36,684 bases of DNA from Phyllobacteriaceae bacterium Water-Bin73 (lineage in GTDB: Bacteria > Pseudomonadota > Alphaproteobacteria > RS24). The stretch is taken from assembly GCA_900197605.1 (NCBI GenBank), contig FZLQ01000006.1, positions 1 through 36,684 of the forward strand. The letters run 5' to 3'. This document shows positions 26,892 to 36,345 of this stretch, piece by piece; the stretch's first letter is position 1; every line of letters begins with the position of its first letter. Under the pieces are notes generated by a model. That model had not been told where the DNA came from. It did no database searches and saw only the letters and a list, made by a program, of their open reading frames with translations. A program made the position numbers and the translations under genes.

Positions 26892-27985
26892 CTCCGCTGA
26901 AGAAACTTCTGCTCGAAGAAATTAGCGAAAACGGGCCGATGCCGCTGGCCGATTATATGGCGCGGGCTTTGGGCGACCCAACTCATGGCTATTACATGCA
27001 GCGTCGCCCGTTTGGCCAAGCCGGAGAAGATGGCGGCGACTTTATGACTGCGCCGGAAGTCAGCCAAATGTTTGGTGAATTAATCGGCGCTTGGCTGGCC
27101 GATTTATGGCTACGTATGGGACAACCCAAACCTTTTTGTTTGGCAGAATTGGGCCCCGGACGCGGCACGCTTATGGCCGATATTTTACGCGCCGCAGATG
27201 TCTTGCCTGACTTTGCCGCCGCCGTGCAGGTGCATTTCGTCGAAACCAGTGCCGCTTTACGCGCCGCGCAAAAACAGCTTGTGCCGCAGGCGATTTGGCA
27301 TGACACGCTCGACACTCTGCCCGCCATGCCGACGCTGATTATCGGCAATGAATTTTTTGACGCGCTGCCGATACAGCAATACAAAAAACAGCCGGACGGT
27401 TGGTCGCCGGTCATGGTGTCGGCTGACAATGACAATTTGGTATTTGCCGATGGCAAAAGCCAAGCGGCGGTTTTTTCTGACGCGCTCGCGGCCTGCTTAC
27501 CCGATGCGATGGCGCATGGCGCTATTGTCGAATATGCCCCAATGGTTGAAGCCGTCATGCACACAGCGGCGCAGCATATTGCGACGCATGGCGGTGCCGC
27601 TTTGCTGATTGATTATGGCCACGCCGCACCGGCTTGCGGCGACAGTTTTCAGGCCATGCGCGGGCATGGCTTTGTTGACCCGTTGGCTGAGCCGGGGCTG
27701 GCTGATCTGACCGCACACGTCAATTTTCCGCTGCTCGCCCATATTGCCGAAACGGCAGGGCTGACGGCTGCGCCACTTGCCGAACAAGGGCGTTTTCTCG
27801 AGGCGCTCGGCCTCAGCCTGCGGGCGCAGCAACTGATGCAGTTAAGCCCGGGGCGCGAAGTGGATATTCAAACAGAATGCCATCGCCTTGCCGCGCCGCA
27901 AGAAATGGGCAGCCTGTTTAAGGTGCTGGGCGTGGCGCATAAAGATATGCCTGTCTTGGCCGGATTTTTGCCGGAGGAAATGTGA
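26888..27985 (+). CDS. MidA/NDUFAF7-family SAM-dependent methyltransferase
   Basis: The 365-residue protein has the family start (LADYMARALGDPTHGYYMQR), FMTAPEVSQMFGELIGAWL, and the SAM-binding motif LAELGPGRGTLMADILRA. IIGNEFFDALPIQQY is next, with GAALLIDYGHAAPACGDSFQA and DLTAHVNFPLLA later, all as in MidA. The eukaryotic relative NDUFAF7 dimethylates an arginine of the complex I subunit NDUFS2; a role in complex I assembly here is inference. The ATG at 26888 makes an ATGA overlap with lgt; an upstream TTG at 26870 would only add six residues. The downstream pgeF start overlaps its stop. Confidence 0.9.
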   Translation: MTPLKKLLLEEISENGPMPLADYMARALGDPTHGYYMQRRPFGQAGEDGGDFMTAPEVSQMFGELIGAWLADLWLRMGQPKPFCLAELGPGRGTLMADILRAADVLPDFAAAVQVHFVETSAALRAAQKQLVPQAIWHDTLDTLPAMPTLIIGNEFFDALPIQQYKKQPDGWSPVMVSADNDNLVFADGKSQAAVFSDALAACLPDAMAHGAIVEYAPMVEAVMHTAAQHIATHGGAALLIDYGHAAPACGDSFQAMRGHGFVDPLAEPGLADLTAHVNFPLLAHIAETAGLTAAPLAEQGRFLEALGLSLRAQQLMQLSPGREVDIQTECHRLAAPQEMGSLFKVLGVAHKDMPVLAGFLPEEM

Positions 27986-28728
27986 CCAAACTCAGCCCCC
28001 TCACCCATTCGGCGCTGAACGAGCCGCATGGGTTTTTCACCCGACAGGGCGGCGTGTCAAAAGGCATTTACGCCAGCCTGAATGTCGGGCTTGGCTCAGA
28101 CGATGTGCGCGATAATGTTTTGGAAAACCGCGCCCGCATCGCCCAAACGTTAAACTCGACAGCACTGGTCAGCGCCCACCAGACCCACAGCACAGTGACC
28201 GCCTTTATTGACGCGCCGCAAGAGGGTATTCAAGCCGATGCGCTGGTCACCAAAACACCGGGCTTGGCCGTTGGTGCGCTGGCCGCCGATTGCGCGCCGG
28301 TTTTGCTGGCTGATACGGAAAACGGCATTATCGGCGCGGCGCATAGCGGTTGGCGCGGCGCATTTGATGGCATATTGGCCAGCGTGGCCGAGACCATGCG
28401 GGCGCATGGCGCGGCGCATATCACAGCGGTTATCGGCCCATCTATCTCAAAGGCCGCTTATGAAGTCGGGCCGGAATTCATCGCCCGCTTTGAGGCCGAT
28501 TATGCCGCCGACCTCGACTTGTTTGCGCCGTCACAAAAACCCGCGCACCATATGTTTGACCTGCCGCAATTTGTGCAAAGACAATTAGGGCGGGTCGATA
28601 TTGAGGCGCATATTCTGGCCGCCTGCACTTATGCTGACGAAACGCGATTTTTCTCATATCGGCGCGCCACCCATCGCCAAGAGGCCGATTATGGCCGACA
28701 GATTTCCGCCATATGTCTGCCTGCGTGA
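27982..28728 (+). CDS. pgeF: peptidoglycan editing factor PgeF (YfiH/laccase-domain family)
   Basis: The 248-residue protein has the Cu-oxidase_4 family motifs: GFFTRQGGVSKGIYASLNVG, HQTHS, a cysteine-containing LAADCAPVLLAD, and the zinc-ligand AAHSGWRGAFDGI stretch, with GPSISKAAYEVG and CTYADETRFFSYRR later. E. coli YfiH acts on wrongly built peptidoglycan precursors, and other members act on purine nucleosides; both activities have been claimed for the family. The GTG at 27982 overlaps the midA stop, and GGAGG lies 6 nt upstream. It is followed by an eight-T run with a weak stem, and by 97 bp to prs. Confidence 0.92.
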   Translation: MTKLSPLTHSALNEPHGFFTRQGGVSKGIYASLNVGLGSDDVRDNVLENRARIAQTLNSTALVSAHQTHSTVTAFIDAPQEGIQADALVTKTPGLAVGALAADCAPVLLADTENGIIGAAHSGWRGAFDGILASVAETMRAHGAAHITAVIGPSISKAAYEVGPEFIARFEADYAADLDLFAPSQKPAHHMFDLPQFVQRQLGRVDIEAHILAACTYADETRFFSYRRATHRQEADYGRQISAICLPA

Positions 28729-28825
28729 TTTTTTTTGATAGAAACGGGGATAATTCAAAATGGCAAATAGCGAATCTCCCCCCGCTTTGTTATGCAAATA
28801 AGACCTCAGTTCGGGAGACCACGTC

Positions 28826-29758
28826 ATGAAAATCATCGCCGGAAACAGCAACCTGCCACTGGCCGAAGAAATCAGCTCTTATCTCAACGTGCCATTGGCC
28901 AAAAGCGATGTGCGCCGATTTGCCGATAATGAGGTTTTTGTCGAAATTCTGGAAAACATGCGCGGCGAAGACGTGTTTGTTATGCAATCCACGTCAGCAC
29001 CGGCGAATGATCATCTCATGGAATTGCTGATTATCATTGACGCGCTGCGCCGTGCCTCGGCGCGCCGTATTACGGCGGTGCTGCCTTATTTCGGCTATGC
29101 CCGCCAAGACAGAAAGCCGTGGCCGCGCACACCGATTTCAGCCAAGCTGGTTGCCAATCTGATTGAGGCCGCAGGCGCCGACCGCGTGTTGACGCTCGAT
29201 TTACACGCCGGACAAATTCAAGGCTTTTTCGATATTCCGACCGATAATCTGTTCGCCGCGCCGGTATTTGTCGATGACATTAAAAAGCGCTTTAACGGCC
29301 AGAATTTAATGGTCGTCTCGCCTGATGTTGGCGGCGTGGTGCGGACACGCGCGCTGGGCAATCGCATTGGCGCAGACCTGGCCATTGTCGATAAACGCCG
29401 CGAGCGCGCCGGTGAAAGCGAAGTGATGAATATTATCGGTGACGTGACCGACCGCCATTGCCTGCTGGTTGATGATATTGTCGATAGTGGCGGCACGCTG
29501 TGCAATGCGGCGGAAGCGCTGCTGGCCAATGGTGCCAAATCGGTTTCTGCCTATATCACGCATGGTGTTTTATCGGGCGAGGCGGTTAATCGGGTGAATA
29601 ATTCGCAGCTTGAAAAACTGCTGATTACCGACACGATTCAGCCAACCAAAGAGATTCTGGGCTCAGATAAATTCGGCATTATCAAGATTGCCGAACTGAT
29701 TGGCGAAGCCATGCGGCGCACCACTGACGAGCACTCGGTTTCCAGCCTTTTCGACTAA
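28826..29758 (+). CDS. prs: ribose-phosphate pyrophosphokinase
   Basis: Makes PRPP from ribose 5-phosphate and ATP, feeding purines, pyrimidines, NAD, histidine and tryptophan. Family motifs are [21 protein letters not shown], the ATP region [12 protein letters not shown] (about residues 90-101), [11 protein letters not shown], and the PRPP-binding loop [19 protein letters not shown] (about 212-230). The 310-residue length is normal. The ATG at 28826 has GGGAG 10 nt upstream. The product is a substrate for the pyrimidine pathway also fed by carAB, but the genes are in separate units. Confidence 0.97.
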   Translation: MKIIAGNSNLPLAEEISSYLNVPLAKSDVRRFADNEVFVEILENMRGEDVFVMQSTSAPANDHLMELLIIIDALRRASARRITAVLPYFGYARQDRKPWPRTPISAKLVANLIEAAGADRVLTLDLHAGQIQGFFDIPTDNLFAAPVFVDDIKKRFNGQNLMVVSPDVGGVVRTRALGNRIGADLAIVDKRRERAGESEVMNIIGDVTDRHCLLVDDIVDSGGTLCNAAEALLANGAKSVSAYITHGVLSGEAVNRVNNSQLEKLLITDTIQPTKEILGSDKFGIIKIAELIGEAMRRTTDEHSVSSLFD

Positions 29759-29926
29759 ATCATTAAGCATTGCGTAGCACGCAAGGCGGGGTTATAACCC
29801 GCTCACGATACGGTTTTGCACCCCTGGAGGAAAATCGGTCTGACCGGCTTGGCATGGGCTTTGTCGGGATTTATCGCCAGCTTTGCCTCTGAAAAATGGG
29901 GTTGGCTGCTAATTAAGGAGACAGAA

Positions 29927-30598
29927 ATGTCTGATATTTTTGAAATTGCCGCTGAAAAGCGGGAACGGGCCGGTAAGGGGATCGCTCGTGCATTACGTCG
30001 TGAAGGACTGGTGCCGGCGGTCATTTATGGGGACAAAAAAGACCCCGAAGGTATTTCCCTGCAAATCGGTGAAATCAAGAAACTGTTCAATACGGGCCGT
30101 ATGATGAACACGCTTCTGGAAATTGACCTTGAAGGCAAAAAACAGCGCGTTATTGCACGTGACGTGCAATTGCATCCGGTGCGCGACGATATTCTGCACG
30201 CCGATTTTCTGCGCCTCGGAAAAGGCGCGAAAATTGCTGTTGAAGTATCCGTGACCTTCTTGAATGAGGAAACATGCCCGGGCCTGAAACAAGGCGGCGT
30301 TTTGAACGTTGTGCGCTACACGGTTGAACTGAACTGCCCGGCTGACAATATTCCCGAAACCATCGAGCTTGACCTCGCTGAAGCGGAAATGAATGACAGT
30401 CTGCATATTTCGGAAGTGAAACTGCCTGATGGCGTTGAGCCGGTCATTTCTGACCGCGACTTTACCATTGCCACCATCGCCGCTCCGGCAGCGCTGAAAA
30501 GCGAAGGAGCCGGAGAAGATTCCGATGAAGAGGGTGACGACGCAAAAGGCGCAGAAGAAGCCGAAGGCGGCAGCGAAGACGAAGGCGGCGAAGAGTAA
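29927..30598 (+). CDS. rplY: 50S ribosomal protein L25 (long Ctc/TL5 form)
   Basis: Binds 5S rRNA in the large subunit. The 223-residue protein is the two-domain Ctc/TL5 form, not the short E. coli L25. The N-terminal domain (about 1-100) has KGIARALRREGLVPAVIYG and IARDVQLHPVRDDILHADF. The C-terminal beta-rich domain follows, with GGVLNVVRYTVELNCPADNIPE. A glutamate/glycine-rich acidic tail makes up the last 25 residues. I chose the ATG at 29927 (AAGGAG upstream, family start MSDIFEIAAEKRERAGKG); the frame is open further to a TTG at 29816 but that extension is not family-like. It is followed by pth 33 bp downstream, a common pairing. Confidence 0.95.
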   Translation: MSDIFEIAAEKRERAGKGIARALRREGLVPAVIYGDKKDPEGISLQIGEIKKLFNTGRMMNTLLEIDLEGKKQRVIARDVQLHPVRDDILHADFLRLGKGAKIAVEVSVTFLNEETCPGLKQGGVLNVVRYTVELNCPADNIPETIELDLAEAEMNDSLHISEVKLPDGVEPVISDRDFTIATIAAPAALKSEGAGEDSDEEGDDAKGAEEAEGGSEDEGGEE

Positions 30599-30631
30599 TC
30601 TTCGCCCCCTCTCCCTTCATGGGAGCGCATC

Positions 30632-31237
30632 ATGCAGCTTTTTGTCGGTCTCGGTAATCCCGAATCCAAATATGCCAAAAACCGGCACAATGTCGGTTTC
30701 ATGGCCATAGACGCGCTTGCCGCGGCCTATGGCTTTGGCGATTTTCGAGAAAAATATCACGGCCTTTTGGCTGAGGGGCAAATCGGCCATGAGAAAGTGC
30801 TGCTGCTGAAACCGCAGACTTTTATGAATAAAAGCGGTGTCAGCGTGTCTGAGGCGGTTAATTTCTTCAAACTTGATGGCAGTCAAATTGTCGTGTTTTA
30901 CGACGAACTCGACCTGCCGCCCGGCAAGCTGCGTATGCGGCGCGGTGGTGGTTTTGCCGGTCATAATGGCCTGCGTTCCATCAATGCCCATATGGGGGCC
31001 GATTTCCGCCGCGCCCGATTGGGCATTGGTCATCCCGGCGATAAGGCAAAGGTAAACAGTCATGTGCTGGGAGACTTTGCCAAAGCCGATGCCGATTGGC
31101 TGGCCGATTTTCTAAAGGCGTTGGCAGACCATGCGCCTTTGCTGGCGGCCGGCGATGATGCCACTTATCAAACCCGCGTGGTTGAGGCCATGCACCCACC
31201 AGAACAAGCAGAGCAGGAAGACGAAAATGGGATTTAA
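30632..31237 (+). CDS. pth: peptidyl-tRNA hydrolase
   Basis: Frees tRNA from peptidyl-tRNA that dropped off the ribosome. Signatures are LFVGLGNPESKYAKNRHNVG, with the catalytic His in RHNVG, LLKPQTFMNKSG, YDELDLPPGKLRMRRGGG and GHNGLRSI. The 201-residue length fits, with a short charged tail. GGAG lies upstream of the start. Its last 11 bp overlap ychF in another frame. Confidence 0.96.
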   Translation: MQLFVGLGNPESKYAKNRHNVGFMAIDALAAAYGFGDFREKYHGLLAEGQIGHEKVLLLKPQTFMNKSGVSVSEAVNFFKLDGSQIVVFYDELDLPPGKLRMRRGGGFAGHNGLRSINAHMGADFRRARLGIGHPGDKAKVNSHVLGDFAKADADWLADFLKALADHAPLLAAGDDATYQTRVVEAMHPPEQAEQEDENGI

Positions 31238-32324
31238 ATGCGGCATTGTCGGACTGCCTAATGTTGGCAAATCGACCCTTTTCAACGCGCTGACCAAAAC
31301 CGCCAGCGCGCAAGCGGCCAATTTTCCGTTCTGCACCATTGAGCCGAATATCGGCGATGTCGCCGTGCCTGATGACCGGCTTGATGCGCTGGCCGACATC
31401 GCCCAATCGGCCAATCGCATTCCGGCGCGCTTGAGCTTTGTCGATATTGCCGGTTTGGTGCGCGGCGCGTCTAAGGGTGAAGGGCTGGGCAATCAGTTTC
31501 TCGCCAATATTCGCGAGGTTGATGCCATCGCCCATGTGCTGCGCTGTTTTGAGGATAGCGACATCACCCATGTGGAAGGCAAAATCGACCCGCTGGCCGA
31601 TGCCGATACGGTGGAAACCGAGCTGATGCTGGCCGATTTGGAAAGCCTTGAGAAGCGCGAAGACGGGCTACGCAAAAAAGCCGCCGCCAAAGACAAAGAG
31701 GCGCTGGCTGAATTGGAATTGGTGGAATTGGCGCTGGCCGAATTGCGCGAAGGCCGTCCGGCGCGCAAAGCCGATATTCCGGAAAACCGCGCGCGCGACT
31801 GGAAAAACCTGCAACTCATCACCTCTAAGCCGGTGATTTATGTCTGCAATATCGAAGAAGACAGCGCCGAAAGCGGCAATAGTCTGTCGGCCAAAGTCAC
31901 GGAAAAAGCGGCGGCAGAAAACGCCGAGGCCGTGGTTATCTCGGCGCGCATTGAAGAAGAATTGGCGCAACTTGATGACGCTGAGCGGCTGGAATATCTC
32001 GAGACTTTGGGGCTGGAAGAGCCGGGGCTGAACCGCCTGATACGGCAGGGCTATGCGCTGCTCGACCTCATCACCTATTTCACCGCCGGCCCGAAAGAAA
32101 GCCGCGCTTGGACGGTCAAACGCGGCACCGCCGCGCCGCAAGCCGCGGGCGTTATTCATACTGATTTCGAACGCGGTTTCATTAAAGCCGAAACCATTGC
32201 CTATGGCGACTACACCACGCTCAACGGCGAGGCCGGTGCACGCGACGCCGGTCGCCTGCGCCAAGAAGGCAAAGACTATATCGTCGAAGATGGCGACGTG
32301 ATGCTATTCCGGTTCAACGTGTAA
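31227..32324 (+). CDS. ychF: redox-regulated ATPase/GTPase YchF (Obg family)
   Basis: Obg-family P-loop protein that, unlike its relatives, prefers ATP in E. coli, and binds ribosomes; a role in oxidative stress has been reported. The 365-residue product starts with [20 protein letters not shown] (G1) and has the G3 region [21 protein letters not shown]. The G4 position reads CNIEED in place of NKxD, the change linked to loss of guanine specificity. A coiled coil lies at about 130-190, and the C-terminal TGS domain ends [11 protein letters not shown] chose the ATG at 31227 from this N-terminus and an AGGAAG site; a longer frame to 31131 runs back into pth. A strong terminator follows 3 bp after the stop. 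Confidence 0.96.
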   Translation: MGFKCGIVGLPNVGKSTLFNALTKTASAQAANFPFCTIEPNIGDVAVPDDRLDALADIAQSANRIPARLSFVDIAGLVRGASKGEGLGNQFLANIREVDAIAHVLRCFEDSDITHVEGKIDPLADADTVETELMLADLESLEKREDGLRKKAAAKDKEALAELELVELALAELREGRPARKADIPENRARDWKNLQLITSKPVIYVCNIEEDSAESGNSLSAKVTEKAAAENAEAVVISARIEEELAQLDDAERLEYLETLGLEEPGLNRLIRQGYALLDLITYFTAGPKESRAWTVKRGTAAPQAAGVIHTDFERGFIKAETIAYGDYTTLNGEAGARDAGRLRQEGKDYIVEDGDVMLFRFNV

Positions 32325-32327
32325 GAA

Positions 32328-32359
32328 AAAACCCCGCCTCATTGCTGAAGCGGGGTTTT
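32328..32359. terminator. bidirectional intrinsic terminator between ychF and petC
   Basis: AAAACCCCGC (32328-32337) and GCGGGGTTTT (32350-32359) form a perfect 10-bp inverted repeat. It gives GC stem plus T run on both strands, so it can stop ychF from the left and petC from the right. Repeat copy B lies between it and petC. Confidence 0.9.
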
Positions 32360-32386
32360 GAATTTATAGGATTTTCGCTAAATCTG

Positions 32387-32458
32387 CGTCCAACAGCGTC
32401 AGCTGTTGGCGACCCGTTTCAGCGCATGGGCCATAGGCCAAATTTGCGCCGAAATAGA
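32387..32458. repeat. structured intergenic repeat, copy B
   Basis: The same two-hairpin layout as 1000-1072. Hairpin 1 has identical arms CCAACAGC (32390-32397) and GCTGTTGG (32402-32409) with a different 4-nt loop. The spacer CGACCCG is the same. Hairpin 2 has arms TTTCAGCGC (32417-32425) and GCGCCGAAA (32446-32454), with inner GGCC/GGCC (32429-32432, 32436-32439). Compared with copy A, several arm positions differ while pairing is mostly kept. It ends 1 bp from the petC stop. Confidence 0.8.
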
Positions 32459-32459
32459 A

Positions 32460-33257
32460 TTAATGTAAGTCGGCCCAGATTTTACGCATTGAGAAGAACA
32501 TCAATCCGGCGAAAATCGACAGATAAATCAGCACCATAAAGCCCATGCGCTTACGCTGCTCAAGCTCCGGCTCTGCCGTCCAGTTGAGAAAATGTGTCAC
32601 ATCCATCGACATTTGCTCAACCGTTGCTTCGGTACCGTCGCTATATTCGACAAGCTCTTCCAGCAGCGGCACAGGCATGGCGATTTTGCCACCGGCCATA
32701 TATGGATTGTAGTAGAGACCGGCGCGCATTTCGACACCTTCCGGTGCCTCTTCATAGCCGCTCAGCAGCGCATGAATATAATCGGCTCCGCCCCCACGCG
32801 CTTTGGTAATGAGCGAGAGGTCCGGCGGATAAGCCCCGCCATTGGCAGCACGTGCCGCATTTTCATTCGGATAAGGCGACGGAAATTTATCGCGCGGCAG
32901 AGCATCACGCTCAAACATATCGCCATAATCATCAGGCCCGTCTTCGACCAAATATTCTTTGGCAATCGCTTTGACTTCAGCCTCAGAGAATTCCGGCCCA
33001 CCCTCTTGCGAGAGATTGCGGAAGGCAATCTGGTTCAAAGAATGGCAGCTCGCGCAGACTTCTTTATAAACCTGGAAACCGCGCCGCAGCGCATTGCGGT
33101 CATAAGTGCCGAACAGCCCATCAAACTGCCAGTTCATCTCGGCCGGGTGTTTGGCATCGCCTGCCGCATTGGCCGGTGTAAAGACGGCTGCGGAAAGACC
33201 GACAGCCATAATGGCCGCGGCAAGACCTGCCTTAATCCCAAATCGCATCATCATCAT
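32460..33257 (-). CDS. petC: cytochrome c1 of the bc1 complex
   Basis: The haem c subunit of complex III, passing electrons from the Rieske protein to soluble cytochrome c. The 265-residue precursor has a Sec signal peptide (cleaved near PANA-AGDA, about residue 31). The haem-binding CASCH is at 68-72, Met194 (KIAMPVPL) is the probable axial ligand, and a single C-terminal membrane anchor lies at about 238-258 (GFMVLIYLSIFAGLMFF). Four ATG codons in a row begin the gene and GAGGGGGA sits right before them, so the exact start among them is uncertain. It is the last gene of petABC, 13 bp after petB. A bidirectional terminator follows repeat copy B. Confidence 0.96.
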   Translation of the reverse strand: MMMMRFGIKAGLAAAIMAVGLSAAVFTPANAAGDAKHPAEMNWQFDGLFGTYDRNALRRGFQVYKEVCASCHSLNQIAFRNLSQEGGPEFSEAEVKAIAKEYLVEDGPDDYGDMFERDALPRDKFPSPYPNENAARAANGGAYPPDLSLITKARGGGADYIHALLSGYEEAPEGVEMRAGLYYNPYMAGGKIAMPVPLLEELVEYSDGTEATVEQMSMDVTHFLNWTAEPELEQRKRMGFMVLIYLSIFAGLMFFSMRKIWADLH

Positions 33258-33270
33258 TCCCCCTCAAAGC

Positions 33271-34503
33271 CTATTCGGCAGGTTGTGCGCCGAGAACCGG
33301 CTCGGAGATGGACTCCGGCACCGCTTTTGGCTTTTCGACTATGCCCAATACCGGCAGGACGACCAGGAAGTGAGCGAAGTAATAAACAGTGCCGATACGC
33401 GCCAGCACAATGTAAATACCTTCCGCCGGTTGCGCGCCCAGATAACCGAGCAACAAGCAATCCAGCACCAGCAGCGCATAGAATTGCCGGAACAGCGGAC
33501 GATAACGCGCGGAGCGCACTTTCGATGTATCCAACCACGGCAGCAGGAAGAGAATGAGAATGGCACCAAACATCAGCGCCACACCGCCCAGCTTATCGGG
33601 CACAGCGCGCAAAATGGCGTAGAACGGCAGCAAATACCATTCCGGCACAATATGCGCCGGCGTGACCAACGGATTGGCTTGAATGTAATTGTCAGCATGC
33701 CCCAGCACATTCGGTGCAAAGAAGATGAAATAAGCAAACAGAATAATGAAAACCGTCAGCGCAAAGCCGTCTTTCACCGTGTAATAGGGGTGGAACGGCA
33801 CTGTGTCTTGCTTGCCCTTAACCGAAATGCCGACCGGATTATTATTGCCCGGCACGTGCAACGCCCAAATATGCAGAATAACCACACCGAAAATCAGGAA
33901 CGGAATAAGGTAATGCAGCGAGAAGAAGCGGTTCAGCGTCGGATTGTCGATTGAGTAACCACCCCACAGCCAAATGGCAACATTCTCACCAATCAGCGGA
34001 ATGGCACCGAACAGATTGGTAATTACGGTCGCGCCCCACAGGCTCATTTGCCCCCAGGGCAGCACATAGCCCAAAAAGGCGGCGGCCATCATCAATAGAT
34101 AAATAATCACGCCCAAAATCCACAACACCTCGCGCGGCGCTTTATACGAGCCATAATACAGCCCGCGGAAAATATGGATATACACGGCGAGGAAGAACAT
34201 TGACGCGCCATTGGCATGAATATAGCGAATGAGCCAGCCATAATTCACATTACGCATAATGTGTTCGACCGAGTTAAAAGCGAAATCGACATGCGGCGTA
34301 TAATGCATGGCGAGGATAATGCCGGTGATGATTTGCGTCACCAGACAGAAGGTCAAAATACCGCCAAAAGTCCACCAGTAATTGAGGTTTTTCGGGGTCG
34401 GATAATCAATAAAGCTGTCATGCGCCAAACGCAAAATAGGCAGGCGCGAGTCCATCCATTTGGTGAACCCATTGCTCGGATTATATGTGCTTTCACCGCT
34501 CAT
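33271..34503 (-). CDS. petB: cytochrome b of the bc1 complex
   Basis: The 410-residue membrane core of complex III with both quinone sites. The four haem ligands are visible as His96/His110 ([20 protein letters not shown]) and His197/His211 ([19 protein letters not shown]), with the 14-residue spacing typical of the family. The Qo-site PEWY motif is at 287-290. Eight membrane helices can be traced. It is an undivided cytochrome b, as in proteobacteria, and not the split b6/subunit IV. The gene follows petA by 9 bp and precedes petC by 13 bp. Confidence 0.97.
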   Translation of the reverse strand: MSGESTYNPSNGFTKWMDSRLPILRLAHDSFIDYPTPKNLNYWWTFGGILTFCLVTQIITGIILAMHYTPHVDFAFNSVEHIMRNVNYGWLIRYIHANGASMFFLAVYIHIFRGLYYGSYKAPREVLWILGVIIYLLMMAAAFLGYVLPWGQMSLWGATVITNLFGAIPLIGENVAIWLWGGYSIDNPTLNRFFSLHYLIPFLIFGVVILHIWALHVPGNNNPVGISVKGKQDTVPFHPYYTVKDGFALTVFIILFAYFIFFAPNVLGHADNYIQANPLVTPAHIVPEWYLLPFYAILRAVPDKLGGVALMFGAILILFLLPWLDTSKVRSARYRPLFRQFYALLVLDCLLLGYLGAQPAEGIYIVLARIGTVYYFAHFLVVLPVLGIVEKPKAVPESISEPVLGAQPAE

Positions 34504-34512
34504 TTATTTGTC

Positions 34513-35040
34513 CTAACCAATTTTGATGCGGCTATCGCCGACAAATTCATATGAAGGAATTTCGAGGTTCTTCGGGGCCGGGCCCTTGCGAATACGACCC
34601 GATGTGTCGTAATGCGAGCCGTGGCACGGGCAGAACCAGCCATTAAAGTCACCGGCTTGGCCCAGCGGCACACAACCCAAATGGGTGCAGATACCGACCA
34701 TCACCAGCCATTCATCTTTTTGCACGCGCTCGGCATCATTTTGCGGATCGGGCAAATCTGTATCAGCGACGGTGCGCGCTTCGGCAATCTCGCCTTGCGT
34801 GCGGCGGCGGATAAACACCGGCTTGCCGCGCCATGTCACGGTAATGCTTTGGCCGGTCTCAATGGCTGACAAGTCAACCTCGATAGAGGCCAGCGCCTTA
34901 ACCGATGCATCAGGATTCATCTGATGTATCAGGGGCCAGGCAATATTGGCTGCGCCAATGGCGGCAAATGCGCCGGTTGCCAAATATAAAAAGTCGCGAC
35001 GGTTTGTTTCGTCACCAGCAGAATTTTGTTCGTCCGCCAT
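34513..35040 (-). CDS. petA: Rieske iron-sulfur subunit of the bc1 complex
   Basis: The 175-residue protein has a Tat-like N-terminus, [20 protein letters not shown] (residues 14-33), which stays as the membrane anchor. The soluble 2Fe-2S domain carries CTHLGC (118-123) and CPCHGSHYD (137-145). Cys118, His120, Cys137 and His140 are the likely cluster ligands, and Cys123-Cys139 the stabilising disulfide. It is first in petABC and divergent from hemF. The ATG at 35040 has AAGGAGAGCAAT upstream. Confidence 0.97.
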   Translation of the reverse strand: MADEQNSAGDETNRRDFLYLATGAFAAIGAANIAWPLIHQMNPDASVKALASIEVDLSAIETGQSITVTWRGKPVFIRRRTQGEIAEARTVADTDLPDPQNDAERVQKDEWLVMVGICTHLGCVPLGQAGDFNGWFCPCHGSHYDTSGRIRKGPAPKNLEIPSYEFVGDSRIKIG

Positions 35041-35074
35041 ATTGCTCTCCTTCTTGCCCCCTCACGGCCTAGCC

Positions 35075-35102
35075 TTTATATACAAGCAGCGAGTGGTCGC
35101 AA
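35075..35102 (-). promoter_or_regulatory. candidate petABC promoter
   Basis: On the minus strand TTGCGA (35097-35102) and TATAAA (35075-35080) are 16 bp apart. The -10 is 34 bp before the petA start. I see no FNR-type TTGAT-N4-ATCAA site in the petA/hemF gap. Confidence 0.5.
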
Positions 35103-35145
35103 ACTATAGCCAGAGCGTGTCGGGCATAATGTGTCACCATGACGC

Positions 35146-36111
35146 ATGAATCAGCCGGTTTTCGACTTGCGGCATCGGCTACAAGGCATTGAAACTATTA
35201 CTGAATTTTTACGCGCCCCGCAATCTAAGGCGAGCGACGCAAAGGAAGATAAAAGCGTGGACGAAAATCTTTGGAATCACCGCAAACAAAGCGCCGCCGA
35301 TTGGTTTCGGTGCTTGCGTGACGACTTATGCGCGCGGCTCGAATCATTAGAGCCGGACGGCGCGGTTTTTGAGCGCAAGCCGTGGCAGCGCGGCGACGGC
35401 TCAGAAGATTTGGGAGGCGGCGAGATGTCGATGCTGCACGGGCAGGCATTTGAGAAAGCCGGCGTGCATATCTCCACGGTTTACGGCGAATTTTCCGAAG
35501 AGTTTAGAAAGCAAGTGGCCGGGGCGGAAGACGACCCGCGCTTTTGGGCGGGCGGCATTTCCGTCATCATTCACCCGACCAACGCCAACGCCCCGACCGC
35601 GCATATGAACACGCGCATGGTAGTGACGACCAAAGGCTGGTTTGGTGGCGGCGGCGACCTGACGCCGATGTTAGATGCGGCGCGCAGCGATACGCATGAG
35701 GATACGGTAGATTTTCACGCCGCCTTCAAAGCCGCCTGCGACAGCCATAATGCGGGCTATTATCCGCGCTTTAAGGAAGAGTGCGATAAATATTTCTTTC
35801 TGCCGCACCGCAATGAGACGCGCGGCACGGGCGGCATTTTCTACGATCACCTCGATAGCGGCGATTGGGACGCTGATTTTGCCTTCACGCAAGATGTGGG
35901 GCGCGCTTTTGTTGAGGTTTACCCTGAGATTGCGGCGCGGCGCATCGACCTGCCCTATGATGAAGCCATGCGCGACGAGCAAATGCAACGCCGTGGGCGT
36001 TATGTCGAGTTTAATCTTCTGTATGACCGCGGCACGATGTTCGGCCTGAAAACCGGCGGCAATGTCGAGAGTATTTTAAGCTCGATGCCGCCGATTGTTA
36101 AATGGCGGTAA
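35146..36111 (+). CDS. hemF: oxygen-dependent coproporphyrinogen III oxidase
   Basis: Converts coproporphyrinogen III to protoporphyrinogen IX using O2 in haem synthesis. The 321-residue protein has [69 protein letters not shown], and a C-terminal [19 protein letters not shown] and [14 protein letters not shown]. It ends right after VKWR, shorter than E. coli HemF, which I believe is common in alphaproteobacterial members. The N-terminus is somewhat long; a GTG near 35257 is an alternative start. The divergent petABC operon makes haem-containing products, which fits shared control, though no operator is visible. Confidence 0.93.
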   Translation: MNQPVFDLRHRLQGIETITEFLRAPQSKASDAKEDKSVDENLWNHRKQSAADWFRCLRDDLCARLESLEPDGAVFERKPWQRGDGSEDLGGGEMSMLHGQAFEKAGVHISTVYGEFSEEFRKQVAGAEDDPRFWAGGISVIIHPTNANAPTAHMNTRMVVTTKGWFGGGGDLTPMLDAARSDTHEDTVDFHAAFKAACDSHNAGYYPRFKEECDKYFFLPHRNETRGTGGIFYDHLDSGDWDADFAFTQDVGRAFVEVYPEIAARRIDLPYDEAMRDEQMQRRGRYVEFNLLYDRGTMFGLKTGGNVESILSSMPPIVKWR

Positions 36112-36119
36112 AAGCACCC

Positions 36120-36138
36120 GCTTGCCCCACGGGCAAGC
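36120..36138. other. hairpin after hemF
   Basis: GCTTGCCC (36120-36127), CAC, GGGCAAGC (36131-36138) is a perfect 8-bp inverted repeat beginning 8 bp after the hemF stop. No T run follows, so it is not a classic intrinsic terminator; it may protect the mRNA end or belong to the repeat cluster next to it. Confidence 0.5.
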
Positions 36139-36144
36139 CCGGTG

Positions 36145-36193
36145 CGCCTTCCGCAAGCGAGGCGGCGGGGCGCAGTCCAGCCGCCGAGACGCC
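36145..36193. repeat. hairpin repeat family 2, copy E, after hemF
   Basis: The same 49-bp layout as 14039-14087: CGCCTTC, then CAAGCGAGG, a hairpin with arms GGCGGC (36161-36166) and GCCGCC (36180-36185), then GAGACG. The arms differ from copy D while the flanks match and the length is identical. Confidence 0.65.
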
Positions 36194-36216
36194 TTAACCA
36201 TCGCCAAGTATGAAAA

Positions 36217-36250
36217 CGCCCAACGCCGTTAGGTGTTGGCGACCCGTTTT
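36217..36250. repeat. structured intergenic repeat, partial copy C
   Basis: Left half of the A/B repeat: arms CCAACGC (36220-36226) and GTGTTGG (36233-36239), followed by CGACCCGTTTT. It shares GTTGGCGACCCGTTT with copies A and B. The second hairpin is not conserved; a GGCTG/CAGCC pair occurs in its place (36252-36268). Confidence 0.7.
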
Positions 36251-36345
36251 CGGCTGCGAACGACAGCCCTTCCAACTTGTTGGCTTAGGCTGGAGGTTAC
36301 GCCTAGCCGGAAATAAACCTGAATCAAACTATCCGCCAACGCGAT

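Noticed and set aside
29777-29800. prs terminator from the GCGGG/CCCGC hairpin
   Set aside because: The inverted repeat is real, but no T run follows and pairing is short, so I could not support a terminator call.
29816-29926. N-terminal extension of L25 from a TTG
   Set aside because: The extra 37 residues are not family-like, and a good ribosome-binding site and the usual L25 start lie at 29927.
31131-31226. N-terminal extension of YchF into pth
   Set aside because: YchF normally begins [12 protein letters not shown], exactly at 31227; the extension is pth read in another phase.
35146-36111. HemF C-terminal truncation
   Set aside because: The protein ends earlier than E. coli HemF, but the conserved ESILSSMPP block is complete and I believe alphaproteobacterial members often stop here.
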